Below, one piece after another: positions 33,540 to 41,578 of a DNA stretch of 64,000 nucleotides. The translations under genes and the position numbers were made by a program. The stretch spans positions 128,854 to 192,853 of the forward strand of contig DOZH01000008.1 of assembly GCA_003518105.1 (NCBI GenBank), given 5' to 3'. Positions within the stretch are counted from its first letter, which is position 1. Each line of letters opens with the position of its first letter. A model generated the notes under the pieces. That model ran no database searches. It worked only from the letters and a program-made list of their open reading frames with translations, and had not been told where the DNA came from. Source of the stretch: Candidatus Uhrbacteria bacterium (GTDB lineage Bacteria; Patescibacteriota; Patescibacteriia; UBA9934).

Positions 33540-35146
33540 AAGCCGGTGCTCATCTCAGTTGGCCGAGCCGACTTCAGAAGCTTACGCTTAAGTCCATAAA
33601 TAACCGCGAGCATTTCAGGACTCCCGACGGCAAAAGCTACCAGGCAGTAAACCAGCAAACCAGCGCCACCTGCAATCGCCGTCTGCAAAGCCACGTTTCC
33701 TAAAGTATCAAGCTCCCAAACTGCCGAAAAAGCATACTTGACCAACTGCATCGCCGCAGCCGCTGTCCCACCTGCCAATAATAACAAGGCTGCCGACCAA
33801 GCAATTTTGCGTTCGTCGAGGTTCCCGAGGCGACGATGCAGCAACACCCACAGCACGGTGGCTTGAAAAATTGCCGTCAAAGTAAAACTCAAACCCAGTC
33901 CGGTCACGCCCATGCTAGAAGTAAAGAACCAAGCTCCAACTCCATTCAACAAAGCCGAACCGAGGCCGACAACAAATGGCGTAACGGTGTCCTCATGAGC
34001 AAAATAAGCACGAACAAGAACGTAAACAAGTGACTGAGCCAAAAAGCTGATAGCAAAAAACCCGAGGATGTTAGCCGTCGTGATGGTCGCCGCCCAATCG
34101 AAGCTGGCCGAGCCGTAGAGAATACGGACAATTTGGGCGCGCAATAATAATGTAACCGCCGTAATCGGAATAATAAAAAACATTACCTGACGCACCGTAT
34201 CCGAAAATGAGCGGCGGAAAGATTCCTTATCATTCTTATTAGCAAAGTCACAGAAAGTTGGGTAGGCAGCAATGGCATAGGACACCGCGAAGACACCAAT
34301 CGGAAAATAGTTTAGAGCATAAGAAATGTTAAGTAGCGTCGCCGAACCAGCCACCAAGGACGACGCCAGAATATCCATCACCAAGAAGTTAACTTGGTTA
34401 ATGGCCAAACCCATTACGCGCGGCCCCATCTGTTTGAGCGAATGCCAAACGTCCGACTCCTTCCAGAATTTAACAAAAGCAAACCTATAGCCCAAGCCAA
34501 AGACGCCGACCAACTGAATGGCCGCGTGCAACAAAGCCCCAAAAACAGTGCCGTATGCCAGGCCAAGCGGACCAAAAATTGGCACAAAGAAAATAGCGCC
34601 AAATATGATACCCAAGTTGTTGACGATCGGCGCCAATGAATAAAGGAAGAAGCGTTTGGCTCCCTGCAAGACGGATCCAAAGACCATGGAAATACTGAAG
34701 AAAGCCTGACCAATAAACATGATCCGCATCATCTTCACCATCAGCGCCCGCGTTTCCGGTGGAAAGTTAATGCCAAGCGGGATAGCTAAAAGCGGCGCAA
34801 ATATTTCCCCAAGAATAGCTAAGCCAAGAAAACCAATCACTAACGTCACCAACATGGCATTAGTGTACTTCCACGCTTTCTCCTCGTTATGTGCAAAGTA
34901 GTAACGTGAGAAAATTGTGATGAAGCTAGCGGACAAGGCACCAATGACGAACAGTTGCAGGATTATATCGGGAATACGCAACGCCTGGTAGTAAGCGTCG
35001 GTAATCTGATCGTGGCCATAAAAAAGGTGCAGCAGAATACGATCACGCACAAAACCAGCCACGCGCGAAGCAATCGAGAAAACACCGACAATTATGGCTG
35101 CACTAGCAATCGTCGGCGAGGCACTGTTAAAGAGTTTTTTAATCAT
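33536..35146 (-). CDS. murJ: Lipid II flippase MurJ (MviN)
   Basis: 536 residues with about 14 membrane segments: GVFSIASRVAGFVRDRILLHLFYG at the start and IGQAFFSISMVFGSVLQGAKRFF and AYPTFCDFANKNDKESFRRSFSDTVRQVMFFIIP later, all MurJ landmarks. It flips lipid II for peptidoglycan synthesis. Translationally coupled at both ends: 4-nt overlap with the CARDB gene upstream and with the SanA-like gene downstream. Confidence 0.93.
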   Translation of the reverse strand: MIKKLFNSASPTIASAAIIVGVFSIASRVAGFVRDRILLHLFYGHDQITDAYYQALRIPDIILQLFVIGALSASFITIFSRYYFAHNEEKAWKYTNAMLVTLVIGFLGLAILGEIFAPLLAIPLGINFPPETRALMVKMMRIMFIGQAFFSISMVFGSVLQGAKRFFLYSLAPIVNNLGIIFGAIFFVPIFGPLGLAYGTVFGALLHAAIQLVGVFGLGYRFAFVKFWKESDVWHSLKQMGPRVMGLAINQVNFLVMDILASSLVAGSATLLNISYALNYFPIGVFAVSYAIAAYPTFCDFANKNDKESFRRSFSDTVRQVMFFIIPITAVTLLLRAQIVRILYGSASFDWAATITTANILGFFAISFLAQSLVYVLVRAYFAHEDTVTPFVVGLGSALLNGVGAWFFTSSMGVTGLGLSFTLTAIFQATVLWVLLHRRLGNLDERKIAWSAALLLLAGGTAAAAMQLVKYAFSAVWELDTLGNVALQTAIAGGAGLLVYCLVAFAVGSPEMLAVIYGLKRKLLKSARPTEMSTGL

Positions 35147-36099
35147 AGTTCGCTCTCAACTGAAGCACGGCTGGCTTTACGACGAACCACAATAACGCTC
35201 AACAAGATGCCAATGGCCAGCAAACCGAGCACAATTAGCAAAACTTGCACGGCGGGATTGGTCAGTTGCCAGAATGATTCAGTCGAATCATCGGCGGTTG
35301 GCTCTGCAGCTATAACGTTGTCAAAAATGCCATATGCTTTATCGGGCCACACCGTGCCGTCTGGAGCGTTCGACGAAATTGTGTTCACAGCCGTAGTCGT
35401 CGCATTAGCAACAGGCGAGTTCGTGGTTGAGCTAGCCAATGGAATAGAGCTGGGGCTAGCAGCATCGGGAGCAGTCACCGTGGCCACCGAAGTCTTAGCC
35501 GGGGCAACTGCCACCGTCTTAGCAGGAATAGTTGGAGCTGGTGTTGGGGCTGGGGGTGGCGTCACTATAGCTGGCTTCGGGGTATTGTCGACGCTATCGC
35601 AAACATCACCAATACCGTCGTAATCAAGGTCCGCTTGGTCGGCGTTAGCATTATCACGACAGTTGTCCGAAGCGTCGAGAATACCGTCTTTGTCCGCATC
35701 GAGAATCGCCGTATACAGCACCGTCATGGCTGAATCATTGTTCGAGTTTTGATCGGCTGGATTAGAGCCAGCTAGCACGGCGTAAATATTGAACGAGCTA
35801 TCAGGTACTAAAAAGTCAACAAAAACTTCCTCTGGCGCACCATCAGCTCGCAATGACACAGGTTGTGTCGCACCAATAATTTTCGAACCATTATAAAAAA
35901 CTACGCTAGCCTGCACGTCCACATCCCCAATATTGCGTACTCGAGCATAAATGCGAACTGTATCGCCACTATAAAATTTGGCGGTGGAAAAAGTAATTGA
36001 ACCGTTGTCGATCGCAAGGTCGGCCGTAGCTGCCTGCGCCAAACATGGCAGCCATAAACTCACCCCAACAATTACTCCTAATAGCCAATTATTTTTCAT
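35143..36099 (-). CDS. Membrane-anchored surface protein with CARDB and thrombospondin type 3 repeats
   Basis: 318 residues: signal peptide (LLGVIVGVSLWLPCLAQA), a CARDB-like beta domain (about 25-130), Asp-rich calcium repeats DADKDGILDASDNCRDNANADQ and DLDYDGIGDVCDSVDN, a Pro/Ala/Thr/Ser-rich linker of about 100 residues, and a final membrane segment with basic stop-transfer (VVRRKASR). It probably displays a calcium-binding module outside the cell. Coupled to murJ by a 4-nt overlap, suggesting a link to wall growth. Confidence 0.8.
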   Translation of the reverse strand: MKNNWLLGVIVGVSLWLPCLAQAATADLAIDNGSITFSTAKFYSGDTVRIYARVRNIGDVDVQASVVFYNGSKIIGATQPVSLRADGAPEEVFVDFLVPDSSFNIYAVLAGSNPADQNSNNDSAMTVLYTAILDADKDGILDASDNCRDNANADQADLDYDGIGDVCDSVDNTPKPAIVTPPPAPTPAPTIPAKTVAVAPAKTSVATVTAPDAASPSSIPLASSTTNSPVANATTTAVNTISSNAPDGTVWPDKAYGIFDNVIAAEPTADDSTESFWQLTNPAVQVLLIVLGLLAIGILLSVIVVRRKASRASVESEL

Positions 36100-36111
36100 A
36101 TAACTCTCATT

Positions 36112-36696
36112 CTAACCCGCCCTCGTATCTCGTAACTTCCCATGCACCACTCCGCTAATCCAATACTCGCGAGCAATGTCTGGGTGAATATGCAAGCGCA
36201 AACGGTAGCTTGGATGCACGCGGACGGTGACGTTGGTGAGTAACGCTGGTTGCTCACCAATAATTTCTATTTCCACAATCTTACCGTTCTGGAGACGCAG
36301 ACTGACGGCTTCCGTTTCCGAACAGTGTAAGTGCGCTTGTGGAATAATCACACTCGCCTCCGCCTCAACCTCCCCAGCCGGACCAACCAGACGACAAGTA
36401 GCGGCCTGACTGACCTCGCCGGAGCGGGCGATTGGCGCGTTGAGACCAAGCAAGGCAGCCTCAGTCGGCGTCAACTCAACCTGTGTAAACTTACGGTGTG
36501 GGCCAAGAACACGGAGCGTAACTGAGCGTTTGAGCTTGCCGAATACTTGGAGCGACTCAGCATAAGCAAACTGCCCACTCTGCGCCAAAGCGTGAGTAAT
36601 AGTGGCGGCCTGGCCAACGCCAAACAACTTAGCCTGATGCTCCTCAGACAAATGAATGTGGGAGGGAATGATTTCGATCGGGATAGGACGAGACAT
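36112..36696 (-). CDS. pduL: PduL-type phosphate acyltransferase
   Basis: 194 residues with the PduL zinc motifs SHIHLSEEH near the start, RVLGPHRKFTQVEL, PQAHLHCSETEA and HIHPDIAREYW. Interconverts acyl-CoA and acyl-phosphate; in organisms without microcompartments it can replace Pta in acetate metabolism. No acetate kinase is in the window and no shell targeting peptide is obvious. Promoter TGATACAAT lies 6 nt before the ATG. Confidence 0.88.
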   Translation of the reverse strand: MSRPIPIEIIPSHIHLSEEHQAKLFGVGQAATITHALAQSGQFAYAESLQVFGKLKRSVTLRVLGPHRKFTQVELTPTEAALLGLNAPIARSGEVSQAATCRLVGPAGEVEAEASVIIPQAHLHCSETEAVSLRLQNGKIVEIEIIGEQPALLTNVTVRVHPSYRLRLHIHPDIAREYWISGVVHGKLRDTRAG

Positions 36697-36702
36697 GAGA
36701 GT

Positions 36703-36711
36703 ATTGTATCA
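36703..36711 (-). promoter_or_regulatory. Extended -10 promoter of pduL
   Basis: Minus strand TGATACAAT, then 6 nt, then ATG 36696. Leaderless mRNA predicted. Confidence 0.6.
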
Positions 36712-36714
36712 CAA

Positions 36715-37437
36715 TCATCTAACACGTTTCACCTTGTCGTAAGCTTGGCCATATGACGGCCGCTTAATCGAGCCAAAAAGCATAATATAAGGCTCCGCCA
36801 AACCATTCACCAGCAAAAAACGCAAGCGCCCAATCTTCTCTTGCCGACGCATGGTAATGCCGACTTTCACACTATTCAGCACACCAAACTTGTAACCAGC
36901 ATCCCGTACACGCAAGCCGTAGTCATGGTCTTCCGCAAACGTCACCGCCGGATCAAAACCCCCAATCTCATTATGCACCTTCCGCCACACCATCATCATC
37001 GTGCCGATCGGGTGTGGATGACGCGCGCCCCACAGCCGCACGTAGCTATTATAAAATTTAAACGACGCCTGGTCGAGCATAGTGCCACCTTTAACGGCCA
37101 CATCACAAGTCACCAAATCGAGCTTGCTAACGATGAACTCGTCCACCGCCTTCGCCAACCAGTCACGCCCCTCAATAAGCGCATCCGCATCCAGAAACAA
37201 AATAATTTCCGCCGTCGACGCTTTAACGCCAGCATTACGGCCAACCGCGGCAATACCGCCGTGCACCACCTTCACACCCTCAAACCCCAAGGCTATCTCC
37301 CGCGTGCCGTCCGTACTCCCAGCGTCAGCCACCACAATCTCGTCCGGTATTCTCGTTTGCCCCAAAAGAGCCACCAACAACGCCGGCAAATACTTCACTT
37401 CATTTTTAGTAGGAATGACGACGGCGACGTGTAGCAT
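36715..37437 (-). CDS. Family 2 glycosyltransferase
   Basis: 240 residues from ATG 37437 (MLHVAVVIPTKNE); the frame continues upstream but without family similarity. Motifs: DEIVVADAGSTDGTREIA, ILFLDADALIEGRDW (DxD), VTFAEDHDYGLRVRDAGY. C-terminal hydrophobic or basic patch suggests membrane association. An extended -10 box TGCTATAAT lies 10 nt before the ATG. It is separate from the main polysaccharide cluster; substrate unknown. Confidence 0.88.
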   Translation of the reverse strand: MLHVAVVIPTKNEVKYLPALLVALLGQTRIPDEIVVADAGSTDGTREIALGFEGVKVVHGGIAAVGRNAGVKASTAEIILFLDADALIEGRDWLAKAVDEFIVSKLDLVTCDVAVKGGTMLDQASFKFYNSYVRLWGARHPHPIGTMMMVWRKVHNEIGGFDPAVTFAEDHDYGLRVRDAGYKFGVLNSVKVGITMRRQEKIGRLRFLLVNGLAEPYIMLFGSIKRPSYGQAYDKVKRVR

Positions 37438-37519
37438 AGTTGGGAGTATTATAGCAAACTTATAACTCTTTGACACATTCGGCCTCACATGCGAACATTC
37501 CGCCACCCAGGAGCCTCAC

Positions 37520-38092
37520 ATGACCGTTTTCCTTCTTCCCTTCCTCGCTCTCTTCACCACCAGTGCCGCAGCTGGCACTTCCGCCCAGATCAACGTCAAG
37601 GCCGCCGGCAGCGCCAAGCTCGTCGACAAGATTGACCTCGGCGTGTTCGCCAACGCCATGCTCTTGCCCGGCACCACGGCCTACTACTGCGCCTACGCTG
37701 GCCCAGGCTTTCAACTCACCCCTTGGTGGTGGACCAGCCCCCGTGGTGGCGTCATCCTCAACTGGCCGAGCACCGGCCAGGCCTCGCCCATCGCGTCACT
37801 CTGGAACTACGTCACATTCTACGGCGGCGACCTCTCGCTCTTCCTCGAGACGGAAGTGTACGCCCGGCCCGGCGGTGGCGTCGACTACTTCGGCTTCTAT
37901 CAGCTGGACTACCACTTCAAGGCCCTGAGCCTCGGCTTGCTCGGCGAGCAACTCAACACCGGCGTCACCGCTGGCCCAGTGGTCACCTACGCCTTCAACG
38001 AGCATCTCTCCTCCGGCGTCGAGTACCACTTCAACCCCGTGGACCTCGCCAACCAGACCATCCGCTTCAACCTCTCACTCAAGTTCAACTGA
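37520..38092 (+). CDS. Secreted beta-rich protein, outer-membrane-protein-like, foreign codon use
   Basis: 190 residues: signal peptide (VFLLPFLALFTTSAAAG), then alternating polar/hydrophobic strands such as YFGFYQLDYHFKALSLGL and GPVVTYAFNEHLSSGVEYHF, ending TIRFNLSLKFN like the terminal strand of a beta-barrel. Codon third positions are overwhelmingly C or G, unlike neighbours. A clear Shine-Dalgarno (AGGAG, 37509-37513, 6-nt spacing) and a strong terminator frame it as a single unit; TTGACA at 37470-37475 may be its -35 box. Probably acquired. Exact family not recognised. Confidence 0.65.
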   Translation: MTVFLLPFLALFTTSAAAGTSAQINVKAAGSAKLVDKIDLGVFANAMLLPGTTAYYCAYAGPGFQLTPWWWTSPRGGVILNWPSTGQASPIASLWNYVTFYGGDLSLFLETEVYARPGGGVDYFGFYQLDYHFKALSLGLLGEQLNTGVTAGPVVTYAFNEHLSSGVEYHFNPVDLANQTIRFNLSLKFN

Positions 38093-38119
38093 CACCTCAT
38101 CACCTCGTACTCTCCCCTC

Positions 38120-38162
38120 GCCGCCCTGAAGCCCTCGTGCTTCACGGGCGGCTTCTTCATTT
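38120..38162 (+). terminator. Intrinsic terminator of the secreted beta-rich protein gene
   Basis: GCCGCCC-TGAAGC pairs with GCTTCA-C-GGGCGGC, 13 bp with one bulged C and a 6-nt loop, followed by TTCTTCATTT. 28 nt after the stop. Confidence 0.8.
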
Positions 38163-38221
38163 CACTACCAAACATATGCTTCGCACTGACAGTGCCTAAC
38201 AACGCCAACAAAAATTAAATA

Positions 38222-38809
38222 TTAATGATGTTTCAACTGTTTTCTGCGGATAATTATAAAAAGACTAAACATTGAGTTCGCTAAGACCCAAGTAACTGGG
38301 TATAAAAGTGTGAGAATATTAAATTGCTGTAAGGCGGCAATGCTCAAACCATGACGAATAGCGGTCAATTCCCAAGTAAATAAACCTTCCTCATAAGGCT
38401 TATTCCATGATTTACGAATAGTAGGAGCAAAGCCCATTAAGTCAGTTGTCACCAACAGGATGATCGACCAGACCGGCTGTTTTACTACCAACCATAAGAA
38501 TAATGCTACGAAACCAACGAGCAAGAATATTATATCAAGAAGTGTGATATGTTTTTCTCCATATTTTATCGATAAGAAAAAAATGAAGGCACAAATAGCA
38601 CTCACTACAAAAGTGATCCAAGCACCCACGCCAGCCCCTCCATAAACTTGCAAACCCCAAGTAATAAAGCTCGCCACCGTCCAAATTAAGAAGGTGAAAG
38701 CATGAGGTTTAATTTTATGAGATAATATTCCCTTAACATAAATACCATAGCCCCCAAAAGTGAGAGCTACAGCTACAATGCTGACAATAATCTTATAGGT
38801 TGGAATCAT
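38222..38809 (-). CDS. Six-segment membrane protein of unknown function
   Basis: 195 residues, about six membrane helices in two similar groups of three: FTFLIWTVASFITWGLQVYGG with a Gly/Ala loop, and later FTWELTAIRHGLSIAALQQF. The arrangement recalls PQ-loop/SemiSWEET-like duplication but no PQ motif is present, so the assignment is only a hint. Stands alone; no clear promoter. Confidence 0.6.
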   Translation of the reverse strand: MIPTYKIIVSIVAVALTFGGYGIYVKGILSHKIKPHAFTFLIWTVASFITWGLQVYGGAGVGAWITFVVSAICAFIFFLSIKYGEKHITLLDIIFLLVGFVALFLWLVVKQPVWSIILLVTTDLMGFAPTIRKSWNKPYEEGLFTWELTAIRHGLSIAALQQFNILTLLYPVTWVLANSMFSLFIIIRRKQLKHH

Positions 38810-38837
38810 AATTCTTTAGTAGTATACACAATCTAAC

Positions 38838-38862
38838 AAAAAAGGCTCGGTCAAGCCGAGTC
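38838..38862 (-). terminator. Intrinsic terminator after tRNA-Arg
   Basis: Minus strand ACTCGG-CTTGA-CCGAGC followed by TTTTTT, starting 9 nt after the tRNA 3' end. Confidence 0.85.
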
Positions 38863-38870
38863 TCTCTTGG

Positions 38871-38944
38871 TGTATCTGAGCGGATTCGAACCGCTGACCT
38901 TCTCCTTCGGAGGGAGACACTCTATCCAGCTGAGCTACAGATAC
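38871..38944 (-). tRNA. tRNA-Arg (anticodon CCG)
   Basis: Acceptor stem GTATCTG/CAGATAC (7 bp), D-arm, anticodon stem TCTCC/GGAGA with loop CTCCGAA (anticodon CCG, reads CGG), T-arm AGCGG-TTCGAAT-CCGCT, discriminator A. CCA is not encoded. The 5' end abuts the stop codon of the SpoU methyltransferase gene, so both probably share one transcript. Confidence 0.93.
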
Positions 38945-39379
38945 CTACTTTTTTGTTAACACATACATCGCAATCCCCGATGCCACTGAAACATTCAGCG
39001 ACTGCTTCTTACCCATCGGAATAACCACCAAGCCATCGAGTAATTGCCGAGTCTCAGCGTCGATTCCCGCCACTTCATTGCCAAGAACGAGAGCAATGCG
39101 AGCCTCGTCGATGAGGGCAATGTCCACGGCCTCCTCCCCCGTCTCCAAACCGAGCACAGTGTAACCCGCTTGTCGGCACTCGTCGATGGCGGCGGTGACG
39201 TCGGTCTTAGCCCAGTCAACCAAAAGCTCAGCGCCCAGGGCCACTTTAGCAATTTCCTTGCGGGGTGGCGTCTCCGTAAAGCCCGTTAAATATAGCTTTT
39301 CCACGTTAAAAGCGGCCGCATTGCGAAAGATACTGCCAACGTTGTGGAGACTGCGAATGTCGTGAGCAATGATAATCAT
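38945..39379 (-). CDS. SpoU/TrmH-family RNA 2'-O-methyltransferase
   Basis: 144 residues, the minimal SPOUT domain. Motif 1 DIRSLHNVGSIFRNAAAF, motif 2 LVLGNEVAGID, motif 3 IPMGKKQSLNVSVASGIAMYVL. Methylates ribose in tRNA or rRNA; the target cannot be told. No N-terminal RNA-binding extension. The gene ends directly at the tRNA-Arg. Confidence 0.92.
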   Translation of the reverse strand: MIIIAHDIRSLHNVGSIFRNAAAFNVEKLYLTGFTETPPRKEIAKVALGAELLVDWAKTDVTAAIDECRQAGYTVLGLETGEEAVDIALIDEARIALVLGNEVAGIDAETRQLLDGLVVIPMGKKQSLNVSVASGIAMYVLTKK

Positions 39380-39462
39380 AGCCCGAGGAGCATACTAGGA
39401 TTAGCCAAAAACGACAATTCGTGTAATACTCGCGCCAAATTAACCGGTAATCTCAATTCAAT

Positions 39463-40632
39463 ATGAGTCAGTTCCCAACCTTGCGCACCAACCTCTGCCC
39501 AAGTCCTGATTTGTGCGGCAGCTGCGGCTGGTCCCACATCCCTTACGAAAAGCAACTCCAACAGAAACTTTCCGACATCAACGGCAGCTTTGCTATTAAA
39601 AAGTTGCGCTACACGGTGGAAGAAATTATCGCCGCGGGCAAGACCGAGCACTACCGTAACCGCATGGATTTCGTCATCGACTTCCAAGGCAAGATGGGTC
39701 TCCGCGAAAAAGGTAAATGGTGGAGCGTCATTGATGACCACACTTGTTTCTTGGGCGACGTGAAGATTGAAGAGCTTTTCAAAATCACCCGCGACTGGAC
39801 CAAGACTGCTGGTCTCACCTTCTTTGACCGCAAAGCTCATACCGGTTTGCTCCGTTACGCCGTCATCCGTGCCACAAGTATTGGCGAGAGCATGATCACC
39901 GTGGTGACGAGCGCGCCAAAAGATGAAATTGAAAGATCTAGTGTCGTAAAAGCACTGCAAGATTTAGCCGAAGTCTCGAAAGCTACCACCGTTGTCTGGT
40001 CCATCAACCATACTATTACGGACGTCAGCTTCGGTGACGAACTCATTACTATCACTGGTGACGGCGTCATCAACGAGAACATTGGCGGCGTAAAGTACCG
40101 TATCTCCCCGAACGCTTTCTTCCAAACCAACTCCCACATGGCCGCCGTCCTCTTGGACACCGTCCGCGAGTTTGCTGGCGACTTAACTGGCAAGACCTTA
40201 ATGGACCTTTACTGCGGCACTGGTTTCTTCGCGGTTGCCATGGCCGGTCATGCTAAAAAGACCATCGGCGTCGAGCTCAACCCCGACGCTATTCGTGATG
40301 CCAAAGTCAACGCGGAAATCAACAAGGTGGACGTCACCTTCCACGACGTCGCCACCGAAAAGTTCGACTGGATGTCCCTCGGCGCCGACGTGGTCATTCT
40401 CGACCCACCACGCAGCGGTATGCACGACAAAGCCCTCGCTGACGTCATTGCCGCCAAGCCAGAACGCATAGTCTATGTGTCCTGCAACTACAAGAACTTC
40501 GCCCGCGAATTACAGCAATTGCAGCTCCACTATTCCATCGAATCCATGCGCGCCGTGGACATGTTCCCCCACACACCCCATGTTGAGCTCATCACTTCCC
40601 TCCTCCGCCGTCCACCCGCAGTCCAAGCCTAA
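39463..40632 (+). CDS. RNA 5-methyluridine methyltransferase (RlmD/TrmA type)
   Basis: 389 residues without a TRAM domain. N-terminal Fe-S cysteines CPSPDLCGSCGWSHIPYEKQ, SAM site DLYCGTGFFAVAMAG, VILDPPRSGMHDKAL and the catalytic Cys/Glu segment IVYVSCNYKNFARELQQL. Methylates C5 of uridine in rRNA or tRNA. Divergent from the SpoU gene. Two base-modifying enzymes plus a tRNA lie together here. Confidence 0.92.
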   Translation: MSQFPTLRTNLCPSPDLCGSCGWSHIPYEKQLQQKLSDINGSFAIKKLRYTVEEIIAAGKTEHYRNRMDFVIDFQGKMGLREKGKWWSVIDDHTCFLGDVKIEELFKITRDWTKTAGLTFFDRKAHTGLLRYAVIRATSIGESMITVVTSAPKDEIERSSVVKALQDLAEVSKATTVVWSINHTITDVSFGDELITITGDGVINENIGGVKYRISPNAFFQTNSHMAAVLLDTVREFAGDLTGKTLMDLYCGTGFFAVAMAGHAKKTIGVELNPDAIRDAKVNAEINKVDVTFHDVATEKFDWMSLGADVVILDPPRSGMHDKALADVIAAKPERIVYVSCNYKNFARELQQLQLHYSIESMRAVDMFPHTPHVELITSLLRRPPAVQA

Positions 40633-40634
40633 CA

Positions 40635-40663
40635 TTGCCAAAGCGGCCTGTTTCTGCTAGTAT
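40635..40663 (+). promoter_or_regulatory. Promoter of era
   Basis: TTGCCA (40635-40640), 17-nt spacer, TAGTAT (40658-40663). The leader before the ATG at 40714 is about 45 nt with no clear Shine-Dalgarno sequence, one of the few longer leaders here. Confidence 0.6.
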
Positions 40664-40713
40664 CATCTCTTATTTAATCGGCACTGAGTTATCTCGGTGA
40701 CTACCTCAACTCT

Positions 40714-41571
40714 ATGAAAAAGTCCGGATTCGTCAGTATTATCGGAAGGAGCAACGTCGGCAAGTCAACCTTACTTAACAGCTTGGTCGGCAGCAAAATC
40801 TCCATCACCACCCCAAAACCACAAACCACCCGTCGCCCAATTCAAGGCGTCATTACCACCAACCAGGGCCAGGCCGTCATTGTCGACACCCCAGGCTTCA
40901 TGCAAAAAGCTCGTGACCCACTTACCCAAAAGTTAACCGGTTGGATTAAAGACGCCCTGCGCGACGTCGAACTAGTCATTTACGTGGTCGACCCAACTCG
41001 TCAAATTGGTGACGAAGAAAAGGCGGCTCAGCGTATGATTGAGCACGTCACTGTGCCTAAACTCTTGGTCATCAACAAGATGGACGACCCAACCTACCGT
41101 TACAACGTCGACTTCTACCGCGACTTAGCTAAAAAGTTTGATGCCTACGTGGAAGTTTCGGCTTTAACCGGCAAGGACGTCAACCTCATTAAGCGCTGGA
41201 TCTTCGACAATCTTCCTGAAGGCGAGGCTCACTACCCAGACTTCCAGCTCACCAACCAGAGCAACAAAGAATGGTTGAGTGAACTGATCCGCGAAAAACT
41301 CTTCCTCCGTTTGCGCGAAGAACTTCCATATTCAACGCACGTCGAGGTTGAGGATATCAATGAACGCCAGAACGGCATCGTCTACGTCAAAGCCACCGTC
41401 TTTACCTCCGCTGCTCGTTACAAGCCGATGATCATCGGCGTTGGCGCTCGTGGCATTAAAGAAATCGGCCAATCCACTCGCCGCGAACTCGAAGCGATTA
41501 CGGACAAGAAGTATTATTTGGACCTGAACGTGGAGGTCGACGCCAGTTGGTTGAACCGCTTGGAGATCTAA
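40714..41571 (+). CDS. era: GTPase Era
   Basis: 285 residues. G1 GRSNVGKST, G3 DTPG, G4 NKMD, Era-type switch TTRRPIQGVIT, and a C-terminal KH domain IREKLFLRLREELPYSTHVEVED followed by GARGIKEIGQSTRRELEAI. Binds 16S rRNA 3' end in 30S maturation. Convergent with dinD copy 2, only 7 nt apart; its terminator lies within the dinD coding end. Confidence 0.96.
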   Translation: MKKSGFVSIIGRSNVGKSTLLNSLVGSKISITTPKPQTTRRPIQGVITTNQGQAVIVDTPGFMQKARDPLTQKLTGWIKDALRDVELVIYVVDPTRQIGDEEKAAQRMIEHVTVPKLLVINKMDDPTYRYNVDFYRDLAKKFDAYVEVSALTGKDVNLIKRWIFDNLPEGEAHYPDFQLTNQSNKEWLSELIREKLFLRLREELPYSTHVEVEDINERQNGIVYVKATVFTSAARYKPMIIGVGARGIKEIGQSTRRELEAITDKKYYLDLNVEVDASWLNRLEI

Positions 41572-41578
41572 AATCACA

